Shown piece after piece: positions 54,988 through 64,000 of a stretch of DNA of 64,000 bases. The DNA comes from Pseudomonadota bacterium. Lineage in GTDB: Bacteria > Pseudomonadota > Gammaproteobacteria > Burkholderiales > Thiobacillaceae. The stretch is from contig JAJZRU010000003.1 of the NCBI GenBank assembly GCA_021802555.1, forward strand, positions 1 through 64,000, in the 5' to 3' direction. Positions within the stretch are counted from its first letter, which is position 1, and the number at the start of each line of letters is the position of its first letter. The notes below the pieces were generated by a model. That model saw nothing but the letters and a program-made list of their open reading frames with translations. It had not been told where the DNA came from and did no database searches. Made by a program: the position numbers and the translations under genes.

Positions 54988-56622
54988 TCATGGGCGCGGC
55001 AAGCCGGCGCGCAGCCAGGCGAGCAGCGCCTCGCCCTCCAACGCCGGGCTTAGCCAATACCCCTGGACGCGGCGGCAGCCCAGGCCGGCAAGCGCATCCA
55101 GGGTGGCACGGTCCTCTACCCCCTCGGCCACCACTTCCAGGCCGAAATGGGCGGCCAGATCGAGCACACTCCTGACGATGCGCCTGTCCTGGGCATCGTG
55201 CAGCAGGCCGCGCACGAACATCTGGTCGATTTTCAGCTCCACGGCGGGCAGGCGCTTGAGGTAGGCGAGCGAAGCGTAGCCCGTACCGAAATCGTCGATG
55301 GAAAGCCGCACGCCCAGATGGCGCAGGCGCGCCAGATTGTCTGCGACGGCATCCAGCTCGCGGATCAGGGTGCCCTCGGTGATTTCCAGCGTCAGCGCCT
55401 CCGGCCGCGCGTCCCAGGTCGCCAGTGCCGCCGCCACGAAATCGGGCAGCTCCGGATCGGCCAAGTTGGCGGGCGCGAGATTTACGCCCACGCCCAGATC
55501 ATGGCCCGTCTGGGCAAATTGCCGGCGCTGGCGCAAGGCAGTGTTGATCACCCAGCGCGTGAGCGCATCCAGGCAGCCGCCGCGCTCCGCCACCTCGACG
55601 ACCAGTGCGGGGTTTACCGTGGGGTGGGCGGACCAGCGCAGCAAGGCCTCGACATGATCCACGCGCCAATTCACCAGATCGAGCTGCGGCTGGTAGAAAA
55701 GCGTCAACTCGTTGTTTTCCAGGGCGACACGCAGACCAGCCTCGAGCGACGCATGATGCAGCGGGGAAAGATGGCGAGCGGGGTCGAACAGCACGACGCC
55801 TGACTCCTCGCCGCCTTCCTGCGCCGCCGCCTGGGCGAAACGCAGGAGCGCGTCGGCGCTGCGCCCGTGGCGCGGGCCCAGCGCGACCCCCAGGCGCGGT
55901 AACGCGGCCACTTCCAGCCCGCCGGCCGCGAAAGGTTGAGCCAGATCGGCGCGCAAGCGCGCAGCCACCGCTTCCACGGCCATGGCGTCGGGCAGGGCGC
56001 ACAAGGCCAGGACGTAATGGTCGGCGTCGAGACGGGCGAACAAATCTCCCGGCTTGAGCAGGGCGCAAAGCCGCGCCGCAAGTGTGCGCTCACCTTCTTC
56101 CCCGGGAGCCAGCACGGGCACGCCGGCATGGCGCGCCGAGTAGCGCAGCTGCACGCTGATCACGACCACCAGCGAATGTGCCTGCAGCGCCTGCGCCAGG
56201 GCGGCTCGAAACTCGCCGAAGCCGGCCGGCTCGCCCGCGTCGGCGGCGGGCAGCAGGCTGGCGAAGGCAAGCGTGGCGCGGAGCAGCAGCGGGGGCGGGC
56301 AAGCCGCCAAAGCTGCCGCGGCGTAGCGCTGCCAGGCCGCCAGCAGCTCAACGTGCTGGCGCCGGGCGAACTGCACATGAGCTCGATCCAGCGCCACCGC
56401 CTCCAATAGAGCGGGACGGAAGCCCTGGGCCGCCAGATCCAGCCACGCGCCCGCCAAGCCCGCCTCGGCTTGCGGCAGGGACGCCAGGGCGGCGCGCTTC
56501 CAGCCCGCGTGCTGCGGCGCCAGCATACGCGCAAGGGCCGGCGCTTCGTCGCCAAGGAGATCCTCGACTTGGGCCAGCAGCCGCCCCAGTGCGCGCTCCG
56601 CCGCCGGCGTCAGGGTATTCAC
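54988..56622 (-). CDS. EAL-domain c-di-GMP phosphodiesterase with degenerate GGDEF
   Basis: 544 residues. An N-terminal helical region (about 1-150) is followed by a degenerate GGDEF-like domain (about 155-285; the signature is replaced by LFARLDADHYVLAL) and an EAL domain (about 295-540). The latter has VEALLRW, TLEITEGTLI, DDFGTGYASLAYLKRLP, KIDQMFV and VVAEGVED, all intact, so it should hydrolyse c-di-GMP. No membrane segment is seen. It is the second gene of an operon with an HD-GYP-like protein (ATGA overlap). Confidence 0.9.
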   Translation of the reverse strand: MNTLTPAAERALGRLLAQVEDLLGDEAPALARMLAPQHAGWKRAALASLPQAEAGLAGAWLDLAAQGFRPALLEAVALDRAHVQFARRQHVELLAAWQRYAAAALAACPPPLLLRATLAFASLLPAADAGEPAGFGEFRAALAQALQAHSLVVVISVQLRYSARHAGVPVLAPGEEGERTLAARLCALLKPGDLFARLDADHYVLALCALPDAMAVEAVAARLRADLAQPFAAGGLEVAALPRLGVALGPRHGRSADALLRFAQAAAQEGGEESGVVLFDPARHLSPLHHASLEAGLRVALENNELTLFYQPQLDLVNWRVDHVEALLRWSAHPTVNPALVVEVAERGGCLDALTRWVINTALRQRRQFAQTGHDLGVGVNLAPANLADPELPDFVAAALATWDARPEALTLEITEGTLIRELDAVADNLARLRHLGVRLSIDDFGTGYASLAYLKRLPAVELKIDQMFVRGLLHDAQDRRIVRSVLDLAAHFGLEVVAEGVEDRATLDALAGLGCRRVQGYWLSPALEGEALLAWLRAGLPRP

Positions 56623-57872
56623 AAGTAGTACTCGCGCGCATCGATGCCGCAGCAGCCGTTGGGCAGCTCGCGACGAATGCGGTAGGGCGTACCGGTCGCG
56701 TCGCTGGGCTCGCGCACGAGGTCCAACAGCAGCGCCGCGGGGCGCTTTTGGCGCTGCGCGTCCAGCACCACCATGAGGCGGGGTCGCAGCCGCTGGGTGC
56801 GGTATTGCGCCACGACGATGGCCACTTCGCCGCTGTTCAGCTCCACCAGCGCGCCCACCGGATAAATGCCTATGGACTGGCCGAAGCGGCCCGCCAGACC
56901 GGGATGGAACTGCCGGCCGGCCTGCTGCAGCAGGCGGCCGATGGCGTCATGGCTCGACAGCGCTTCGGCGTAGGGGCGCGGCAGGATCATGGCGCTGTAG
57001 GCGTCCGCCAGGCCGATCAGCGCCGCGCGATGATCGATGGCCTCGCCCTTGAGGCCGCGCGGATAGCCGTTGCCATCGTAGTGTTCATGATGTTGGGCAA
57101 TCAGTCTGGCGGCGGCGCCGGGCAAGCCGCGGATGGCGCGCACGATCTGTACGCTGTGCGCCACATGACCTTTCACCACCGCCAGCTCCATGGGCGTGAG
57201 CGGCTGGCCCTTGCCGAGCAGTTCCTGGGGCAGGCGCAGATTGCCCAGATCCTTGAGCAGGGCGGCCACGCCGACGACGCGCATGTCGCCCTTGGGATAA
57301 CCCAGTTGGCGCGCGAAGGCGATGGCGTAAACGGCGCTGGCAATGCTGTGCCGGTAGGCATAGTCATGTCGGCTTTTCAGGCGCGCCAGCCAGAGCATGG
57401 CATCGGGCGCGAGATTGATGCTCTCGACCATCTGATCGACTGCCTGGCTGATGTCCTCCGCCGGCACCGCATGGCCCGCCTGCACGAGCTGGAATGCTGC
57501 CTCCAGCGTGGCGCGGGCGCGTGCCTGCACCGCCTGCGCCTGCACCAGTTCGCGCGAGGCAACCACCTGCCCGCCGTCGAGCACCAGCACCGGGCGCTGT
57601 GCCAGTTCGCTTTCCTGGCCGGCAAAGAAAGCCTGGGCATCGCCCTGCGGCGCGGCGGTGCGGGTGAGAAATGCGCGTGCGGCGCCGACCGAGCGCTCTG
57701 GATCGACATAAACGAACTCGCAATAGGAGCGGATCTTCGGGATCTGCTCCTCGCGCCGCACCAGAAAGCCCTCCAGCGCGAAAGGCGTATCCTGCCAGGG
57801 TCGATCCAGATCGCGGATGAACATGCCCAGCATGATTTCGTCCGCGGGGATTTTTCGGATGTGGCTGGACAT
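56619..57872 (-). CDS. HD-GYP-like protein with altered catalytic HD
   Basis: 417 residues from the ATG at 57872. An N-terminal domain (about 1-110, SHIRKIPADEIMLGMFIRDL) of the type placed before HD-GYP domains leads into an HD-GYP region (about 150-345). The characteristic HHEHYDGNGYPRGLKG is present and the first histidine (KSRHDYAYRHS) is there. The HD itself, usually HDIGK, reads KDLGN. Loss of that histidine and lysine should cripple metal binding and hydrolysis, so it may sense c-di-GMP instead. A C-terminal PilZ-like or strand-rich tail follows (about 350-417). Confidence 0.85.
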   Translation of the reverse strand: MSSHIRKIPADEIMLGMFIRDLDRPWQDTPFALEGFLVRREEQIPKIRSYCEFVYVDPERSVGAARAFLTRTAAPQGDAQAFFAGQESELAQRPVLVLDGGQVVASRELVQAQAVQARARATLEAAFQLVQAGHAVPAEDISQAVDQMVESINLAPDAMLWLARLKSRHDYAYRHSIASAVYAIAFARQLGYPKGDMRVVGVAALLKDLGNLRLPQELLGKGQPLTPMELAVVKGHVAHSVQIVRAIRGLPGAAARLIAQHHEHYDGNGYPRGLKGEAIDHRAALIGLADAYSAMILPRPYAEALSSHDAIGRLLQQAGRQFHPGLAGRFGQSIGIYPVGALVELNSGEVAIVVAQYRTQRLRPRLMVVLDAQRQKRPAALLLDLVREPSDATGTPYRIRRELPNGCCGIDAREYYL

Positions 57873-57957
57873 GGCAAAGGGCAGAAGCAGGTACGGAGTA
57901 CAACGACCAGAGCGCGGACAAGCTTGAGCGCGGCACGCAAGGCTGGTAGAAAGCATC

Positions 57958-58347
57958 ATGCACCCGCCCAGCGATCGCCCCTGGCTGCTCGCCGTCCAGG
58001 AAGTTCCAGGATACAACTACCGGCCGCTGTATGAACAGGCAGGCTTTCAGGTGATCGTCGAACATTCCGTGCGCCGCGCGCTGGCGCGTCTGAAGACCCT
58101 GGCGCCGCAAGCCATCGTGGCCGACTTCAGCAAGCGCCACTTTCACGACCGCCTGAGCAATCTGGAATCCCTCCTCGCCGCGCGCCAACGCTTCCCCGCG
58201 GCCCGTGTCCTGGTGCTCTACGACCCCGTCCACGCCGCCGACCTGGCCCAGGTGCTGGCGCGCTGTCCGGCGGACGCGACCCTGCCCTTGCCGGCACGGG
58301 ATGCGGCGCTGGTACAGTTGCTGGGGTGCTGGGCCGCGCAGCCGTAA
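57958..58347 (+). CDS. Receiver-like protein lacking phosphorylation residues
   Basis: 129 residues with the alternating strand/helix order of a response-regulator receiver: WLLAVQEV, FQVIVEHSVRRALARLKTLAPQAIVADF, ARVLVLYDPVHAADLAQVL, then a last strand/helix. The paired acidic residues after the first strand are missing. The expected phosphoacceptor position falls in VADFSKR, without the normal surroundings. It is probably a phosphorylation-independent receiver. It diverges from the HD-GYP/EAL operon across 85 bases, so it may belong to the same c-di-GMP control. Confidence 0.6.
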   Translation: MHPPSDRPWLLAVQEVPGYNYRPLYEQAGFQVIVEHSVRRALARLKTLAPQAIVADFSKRHFHDRLSNLESLLAARQRFPAARVLVLYDPVHAADLAQVLARCPADATLPLPARDAALVQLLGCWAAQP

Positions 58348-58382
58348 CCCGGCGGCGGCGGCGCGGCTGCTGCATCAGCCCC

Positions 58383-59656
58383 TCAATCCTTGAGCTTCTT
58401 GATGCCCAGGACGCTAAGCATGAATTTCTCGTAGATCGGCTCGGAAGTGCCCTTCTTCATCTTGCGCATGAAGTATTTCTCAAAGGCGATCTTGGCCAGG
58501 TGCACCCAGCGGCCCTGCTTGAACCAGTTGACGTTGCGCGGCGGGATTTGCGGCAGGGCGACGAAGGCGGCCCCGGTGTCGCCCATGTCGGCCAAGCAAA
58601 TCGCGTTCCAGGTGGCCTTCTCGTAGGGCTCCTTGCTGTCCAGCACGGCGCGGATGTTGTGCGCCGTGGCGGTGACCATGGACTCGATCATGTAGCCGGT
58701 CTTGGGCGTGCCGGTAGGCACCGGGGTGGCCTCGACGGGCGGAATGGCGACGCACACGCCCACGGCATAGATGTTTGGGTATTTGGGATTGCGCTGGTAG
58801 GCATCGATGAGCACGAAGCCGCGCGGGTTGGTGAGGCCCTCGATGCCGAACACCGTGTCCACGCCCCTGAAGGCCGGCAGCATCATGGAATAGCGGAAGG
58901 GCAGTTCGTGCTCGCGCTTGACGTTGCCCAGGTCGTCCAGCTCGGTGACAAACATCCTGCCCGCCGCGACCCTGACTACCTTGGCGTTGCAGATCCATTT
59001 GATGTGGCGGCCGCGCAGGGCGGCTTCCAGCAGCGCCTTGGAATCGCCCACGCCGCCCAGCTCCAGGTGGCCGATGTAAGGCTCCACGGTGACGAAGGTC
59101 ATGGGCACCTTGTCGCGGATGCGGCGCCGGCGCAGGTCGGTGTCCATGATGAAGGCATGTTCATAGGCCGGCCCGAAGCAGGATGCCCCCTGCACCGCGC
59201 CCACCACGATGGGCCCCGGATCCTGCACGAAGCCGTCCCAGTCGGCGGCCGAGCGCAGGGCGTGGTCGATATGGCAGATCGAATGCGTATGACCGCCGTG
59301 CGGCCCCAGGCCCGGCACTTCGTCGAAGGCAAGCTTGGGGCCGGTGGCGATGACGAGGAAATCATAGGCCACGCTGTCGCCGTTTTCCAGCTCCACGCGG
59401 CTTTCCTCCGGGTGCACGCGCTTGGCGCCGCTGTGGATGAAGTCGATGCCTTTCTTTTCCAGATAGGGAGCGATGGGGAAGGTGATGTCTTCCCGGCTGC
59501 GCCATTTCACCCCCACCCAAGGGTTGGAGGGCACGAAATGGAAGGTGTCGGTGTGGAAATCACCGTTACGCGGTCTTTCGCGCGCGCCACCCCTTTCATT
59601 TCATAGGCCATGGGCATGCCGCCGATGCCGGCGCCGATGATGACGATGTGAGCCAT
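58383..59656 (-). pseudogene. sqr: Sulfide:quinone oxidoreductase gene with a one-base frameshift
   Basis: The frame starts at the ATG at 59656 (MAHIVIIGAGIGGMPMAYEM, the FAD loop), reads to VTVIS near 59556, then needs one extra base. The rest is open from there to 58383 (HTDTFHFVPSNPWVGV onward). Repaired, it is about 424 residues, normal for SQR, which passes electrons from sulfide to the quinone pool. The three catalytic cysteines are all present: SICHIDHA, ASCFGPAYEHAF and VGVCVAIPPVEATP. The C-terminal amphipathic part needed for membrane attachment is intact. One missing base in otherwise conserved sequence could be a recent mutation or a sequence error. Confidence 0.85.
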
Positions 59657-59761
59657 GTCGATTCCACTCCATAACAACGCTTCGGGGCCGCCCACAAGCC
59701 AACGGACATGGCGAATCGCCGCCCCATGGCCCGACATCAATGACATGATAAATTTGTCAGC

Positions 59762-61093
<1,332 letters not shown>

Positions 61094-61104
61094 CCGGCGC
61101 AGTC

Positions 61105-61794
61105 TCAGGCCGGCGCCGGATGCGCCGGCTTCACGTCGGCGAAATAGCTCGACCCCAGCCAGACTGCGATGTTTTTCCGCAAGTGGGGGGCGCCTTCCAC
61201 GGCCACCCTGTTTTCCCGAATCGCATTCATGATGGTCGCATCCCCCATCCACACCGCGGTCAAGGTGCGCAGATCGGTGGCCAGGGTCAGGTCCACGTCA
61301 AAGCCTGGATCCTTCAGGCAGACGTCGACGTCGCCGCCCTTGATCACCAACCACCAGCGCCGGTACTTCGCGGCCTGGTCGGTGAACTCGATGCGGATGA
61401 CCGTGCGCTCGCCCTTGAAGAACCCGACGTTCAACGAACGATGCATGTCCCAGACCAGGAGCGAGGGATCGAGATCTGCCGCGGCGAGATCGCTGCGCAC
61501 CCAGCGGTGGCCCCAGACGCCGAGCTGGAAAATGATCGGCACCAGATCCTCGCCGGCCTTGGTCAGCTTGTAGCAGACGCGCCCGTCGGTTTCCCTGCGC
61601 CGGATCAGCTGGCATTTCTCCAACGACTTGAGCCGCTTGGAGAGCAGCGACGGCGACATCAAAGGCACGCCCTTGCGCAGATCGTTGAACGATTCGCTGC
61701 CCGCCGCCAGTTCGCGGATGATCAGATTGGTCCAGCGTTCCCCCAATACTTCCGACGCCTTGGCGATCGGACAGAATTGCCCGTAGCCTTTCAT
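61105..61794 (-). CDS. HxlR-family transcriptional regulator with SCP2-like domain
   Basis: 229 residues. The N-terminal winged helix of the HxlR type (about 1-105) has CPIAKASEVLGERWTNLIIR, LRKGVPLMSPSLLSKRLKSL and YKLTKAGEDL. The C-terminal half (about 120-215) resembles a sterol-carrier-protein-2/alkyl-sulfatase dimer fold, a common ligand-binding add-on in this family. It diverges from the methyltransferase gene with 269 bases between. That gap holds a spaced inverted repeat CTTAAAC/GTTTAAG (61836 and 61873) that could be its operator. Confidence 0.82.
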   Translation of the reverse strand: MKGYGQFCPIAKASEVLGERWTNLIIRELAAGSESFNDLRKGVPLMSPSLLSKRLKSLEKCQLIRRRETDGRVCYKLTKAGEDLVPIIFQLGVWGHRWVRSDLAAADLDPSLLVWDMHRSLNVGFFKGERTVIRIEFTDQAAKYRRWWLVIKGGDVDVCLKDPGFDVDLTLATDLRTLTAVWMGDATIMNAIRENRVAVEGAPHLRKNIAVWLGSSYFADVKPAHPAPA

Positions 61795-62063
61795 GGGTAC
61801 ACCTCCCCTAGCGGATCGCTCTCCGCACAGTAACCCTTAAACTCCGCTGGTTCCAGTACAAATTCAGTATCTGTTTAAGCTGTGTTCGCCGCGGACCGCA
61901 CCTGGACCACCCCCGCAAGCCAAGCGTAACTCACGGTATCTAAAGAAATACAAAAAAACCCGCCTGCAACGGAACGGCATGCGCGCGCTACAAACGTTGT
62001 ACTGGATGCCCCGCCGCCTGGAGGCCAGACTGACTACCGATACTCACACAAAAGGAGGACGCC

Positions 62064-62909
62064 ATGGCAACTACCGATGCACTCGAACAAACACCCGCTC
62101 CCGACTTCGCCGCGATCAAGGCGAAGCAGAAAGCCACCTGGGAGGACGGCGACTACGCCAGCTTCGCGAAGTTCATGGAGGCCGGCGCCATCGAGATCCT
62201 CAACGGCTGGGCCATCGCCAAGCATCAAAGACTGCTGGACGTGGGCTGCGGCGCCGGCCAGACCGCCATTCCCGCCGCCAAGAATGGAGCGATGGTCACC
62301 GGCATCGACGTCGCCGAAAACCTGATCGCCCACGCCCGCCGGCGTGCGCGGGAAGCCGGACTGGATATCCGCTTCGACGTGGGCGATGCGGAAGCCCTGC
62401 CGTATGCCGACGGCAGCTTCGATGCGGCGATTTCCCTCATCGGCGCCATGTTCGCGCCGCGCCCGGAACGGGTGGTCTCTGAATTCGCGCGCGTGCTCAA
62501 GCCCGGCGGCAAGCTCTACATGGCCAACTGGACGGCGGCGAGCATGCCCGGGCAGATGTTCAAATGCGTCTCCCGTTTCGTGCCACCGCCGCCGGGGCTC
62601 ACGCCCCCCGTGCTGTGGGGCGACGAAGCCACGGTGAGAGCGCGTCTGTCGAACGACTTCACCGACCTGAGATTCACGCGCAGGATGTATCCGCATTGGC
62701 GCTATGCCTTGGATGCGGCCGAGCTCGTCAACCTGTTCCGCGCGCAATTCGGACCGGTCAAGAAAGCCTTCGATAAGCTCGATCCTGAGCAACAGCAGGA
62801 GCTGCGACGCAGCCTGGAACGGATCTACGCCGACACCGGCGAAATTACCAACGGCGTGCTCACCATCACCCAGGGCGAGCTGCTGGAAATCGAGGCGACG
62901 CGCCGGTGA
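62064..62909 (+). CDS. Class I SAM-dependent methyltransferase
   Basis: 281 residues. Rossmann-fold methyltransferase: motif I LLDVGCGAGQTAIPAAK (about 57-73), acidic end of strand 2 in VTGIDVAENLIAHARRRA, motif II/III GDAEALPYADGSFDAAIS. It is closest in pattern to the UbiE/type-11 group; the substrate is not known. AAAGGAGG lies seven bases before the ATG. The truncated haemoglobin gene follows 49 bases later in the same direction. Confidence 0.88.
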   Translation: MATTDALEQTPAPDFAAIKAKQKATWEDGDYASFAKFMEAGAIEILNGWAIAKHQRLLDVGCGAGQTAIPAAKNGAMVTGIDVAENLIAHARRRAREAGLDIRFDVGDAEALPYADGSFDAAISLIGAMFAPRPERVVSEFARVLKPGGKLYMANWTAASMPGQMFKCVSRFVPPPPGLTPPVLWGDEATVRARLSNDFTDLRFTRRMYPHWRYALDAAELVNLFRAQFGPVKKAFDKLDPEQQQELRRSLERIYADTGEITNGVLTITQGELLEIEATRR

Positions 62910-62958
62910 ACGGCCGCCGTCTGTCCTTGTATCTGGACGTCCGAGAGGAGAAACTCCA

Positions 62959-63321
62959 ATGAACGCATCGATCTATGAACGCCTTGGCGGCGCGAAGGGC
63001 ATCAGCCGCATCGTCGACGAGGTCATGGCGCGCCATTTGGCGAACCCGCTCATCAAGACGCGGTTCGAAAACATAGAAGACCTGGAGCACGCCAAAAAAA
63101 TGGCCGTTGAATTCTTCACCGCCGGTTCCGGTGGGCCGCTGCAATACACCGGCCGCGACATGCGCACGGCCCATCGCGGCATGAACATCAGCGAGCAGGA
63201 ATATCTGGCCGTAACGGACGACATCATGGGCGCCCTGGCCAAGCATGACGTCGATGCCGCAACCCAAAAAGACGTGCTGGCCATCCTCTACGCGCTCAAG
63301 GGCGACATCATCCGCATTTAG
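62959..63321 (+). CDS. glbN: Group 1 truncated haemoglobin
   Basis: 120 residues, the compact 2-over-2 globin fold. IYERLGGAKGISRIVDEVMARHL opens the protein. The proximal haem histidine is in TAHRGMNISEQEY (about residue 73), and the GG-type turn AGSGGPLQYTG precedes it. Such proteins detoxify NO or bind oxygen. GAGGAGAAACTCC precedes the ATG at 62959. It is downstream of the methyltransferase and ends at a strong terminator. Confidence 0.92.
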   Translation: MNASIYERLGGAKGISRIVDEVMARHLANPLIKTRFENIEDLEHAKKMAVEFFTAGSGGPLQYTGRDMRTAHRGMNISEQEYLAVTDDIMGALAKHDVDAATQKDVLAILYALKGDIIRI

Positions 63322-63336
63322 GGCACGCTCCAACAA

Positions 63337-63361
63337 AAAAGCGGCCCGCAGGCCGCTTTTT
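63337..63361. terminator. Bidirectional terminator between globin and aldolase genes
   Basis: AAAAGCGGCC-CGCA-GGCCGCTTTT with T after it on the plus strand and T's on the minus strand as well. It can end both convergent genes. Confidence 0.93.
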
Positions 63362-63380
63362 GCCGGGCCGGAAAACCGGC

Positions 63381-64000
63381 TCAGTTGACCTTGGGGGCCA
63401 GTTCGCCCTTGGCGTAGCGCGTGGTCATGGACTCCAGCGAGATGACCTTGATCTTGGAGGCGTTGCCGGCGGTGCCGAAGGCAGTGTAGCGCGCCTTGCA
63501 GATGTCCTTCATGGCCTTGGTGGAGGCGATGAGGAATTTGCGCGGGTCGAACTCCTTCTTGTTCTCGACCAGGAATTTGCGCACCGCGCCGGTGGAGGCC
63601 ATGCGCAGGTCGGTGTCGATGTTGACCTTGCGCACGCCGTTCTTGATGCCCTCGGCGATTTCCTCGACCGGGACGCCGTAGGTCTCACCCATGTCGCCGC
63701 CGTATTCGTTGATGATCTTGAGCCAATCCTGCGGCACGGAAGAAGATCCGTGCATAACCAGATGCACGTTGGGAATGCGCTTGTGGATTTCGCGGATGCG
63801 GTCGATGGCGAGGATGTCGCCTGTCGGCGGACGCGTGAACTTGTAGGCGCCGTGGCTGGTGCCGATGGCGATGGCCAGCGCGTCGACGCCGGTTTTCTTG
63901 ACGAAATCCGCGGCTTCGTTGGGGTCGGTCAGAAGTTGGCTGTGGTCGAGCTTGCCCTCGGCGCCGATGCCGTCTTCCTCGCCGGCGGTGCCGGTTTCGA
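63381..64000 (-). CDS. fbaA: Class II fructose-bisphosphate aldolase (3' part)
   Basis: Partial: the last 206 residues, continuing beyond the window edge. It is a zinc-dependent aldolase of glycolysis/gluconeogenesis and the Calvin cycle. Visible are [12 protein letters not shown], the zinc histidine in [10 protein letters not shown], a second in [11 protein letters not shown], the phosphate loop [15 protein letters not shown] and the C terminus ELAPKVN. The internal ATG at 63767 is not the start because the conserved frame runs straight through to the window end. Confidence 0.95.
   Translation of the reverse strand, partial: ETGTAGEEDGIGAEGKLDHSQLLTDPNEAADFVKKTGVDALAIAIGTSHGAYKFTRPPTGDILAIDRIREIHKRIPNVHLVMHGSSSVPQDWLKIINEYGGDMGETYGVPVEEIAEGIKNGVRKVNIDTDLRMASTGAVRKFLVENKKEFDPRKFLIASTKAMKDICKARYTAFGTAGNASKIKVISLESMTTRYAKGELAPKVN

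Noticed and set aside
63381-63767. Internal ATG of the aldolase gene as a start of a 128-residue protein
   Set aside because: The conserved aldolase frame continues upstream to the window end with the zinc histidine region, so this ATG is internal.

Overview
The window looks like a piece of the main chromosome of a GC-rich betaproteobacterium. It is probably a chemolithotrophic, sulfide-oxidising member of the Nitrosomonadales/Thiobacillus-type lineages. This is inferred from gene content: a Mg-type HemB, a ResB/ResC cytochrome c maturation pair with a c4-like cytochrome, the rubredoxin-thiD-thiE-hemL block next to a Pil-Chp chemosensory cluster, a PEP-CTERM/exosortase-associated protein with a PrsT-type TPR lipoprotein, and a sulfide:quinone oxidoreductase. 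The mnmG-rsmG-parA-parB block with three parS sites places the right half near the replication origin. No rRNA, tRNA or CRISPR was recognised.

Layout. (1) 1-3600 is an accessory island. It holds a degraded copy of an hsdM segment, an AT-rich stretch, an AbiE-like winged-helix/nucleotidyltransferase pair whose toxin gene carries a frameshift, an orphan hsdM with a palindromic repeat inserted in frame, and the first 25 codons of a lost gene. The three genes are coupled by ATGA overlaps. (2) 3660-9520: a GGDEF/EAL sensor coupled to a PhnD-like binding protein and argA, then uppP. (3) 9550-18700: the type IV pilus Pil-Chp pathway (pilG, pilH, pilI, pilJ, chpA/pilL). (4) 18800-22330: rubredoxin, thiD, thiE, hemL and an unknown gene. 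(5) 22400-26500: cytochrome c4-like protein, ResB, ResC. (6) 26560-28360: engB and hemB, with a putative small RNA on the minus strand between them. (7) 28440-34300: a FeeM-like acyltransferase and a ThiF/E1-like enzyme, then a PepA-like PEP-CTERM protein behind a sigma-54 promoter, then PrsT.

(8) 34460-36650: pilT-pilU. (9) 36720-41040: yggS-proC-yggT-yggU and a dynamin-like GTPase, all overlapping. (10) 41170-47710: ttcA, msbA and a pyridine nucleotide-disulfide oxidoreductase, then a PaiA/PaiB-like pair, an NTF2-like protein and an outer-membrane barrel. (11) 47980-54970: parB, parA, rsmG, mnmG, a small periplasmic protein and the 5-oxoprolinase genes pxpBCA, with parS sites between and inside genes. 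(12) 54990-58350: a two-gene c-di-GMP operon (HD-GYP-like and EAL) and a divergent receiver-like protein. (13) 58380-61100: a frameshifted sqr divergent from a sigma-54 activator. (14) 61100-64000: an HxlR regulator, a methyltransferase with a truncated haemoglobin, and the 3' part of a class II fructose-bisphosphate aldolase gene.

The signals most worth pursuing are the candidate small RNA beside engB, which presents an anti-Shine-Dalgarno sequence in a hairpin loop; the acyltransferase/E1-like gene pair beside the PEP-CTERM gene; the sigma-54 promoter and repeated upstream element of that gene; the BIME-like element translated inside hsdM; and the parS sites, one of which contains a start codon. 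Two genes (the AbiE-like toxin and sqr) each appear to lack one base. That could be real decay or sequence error.
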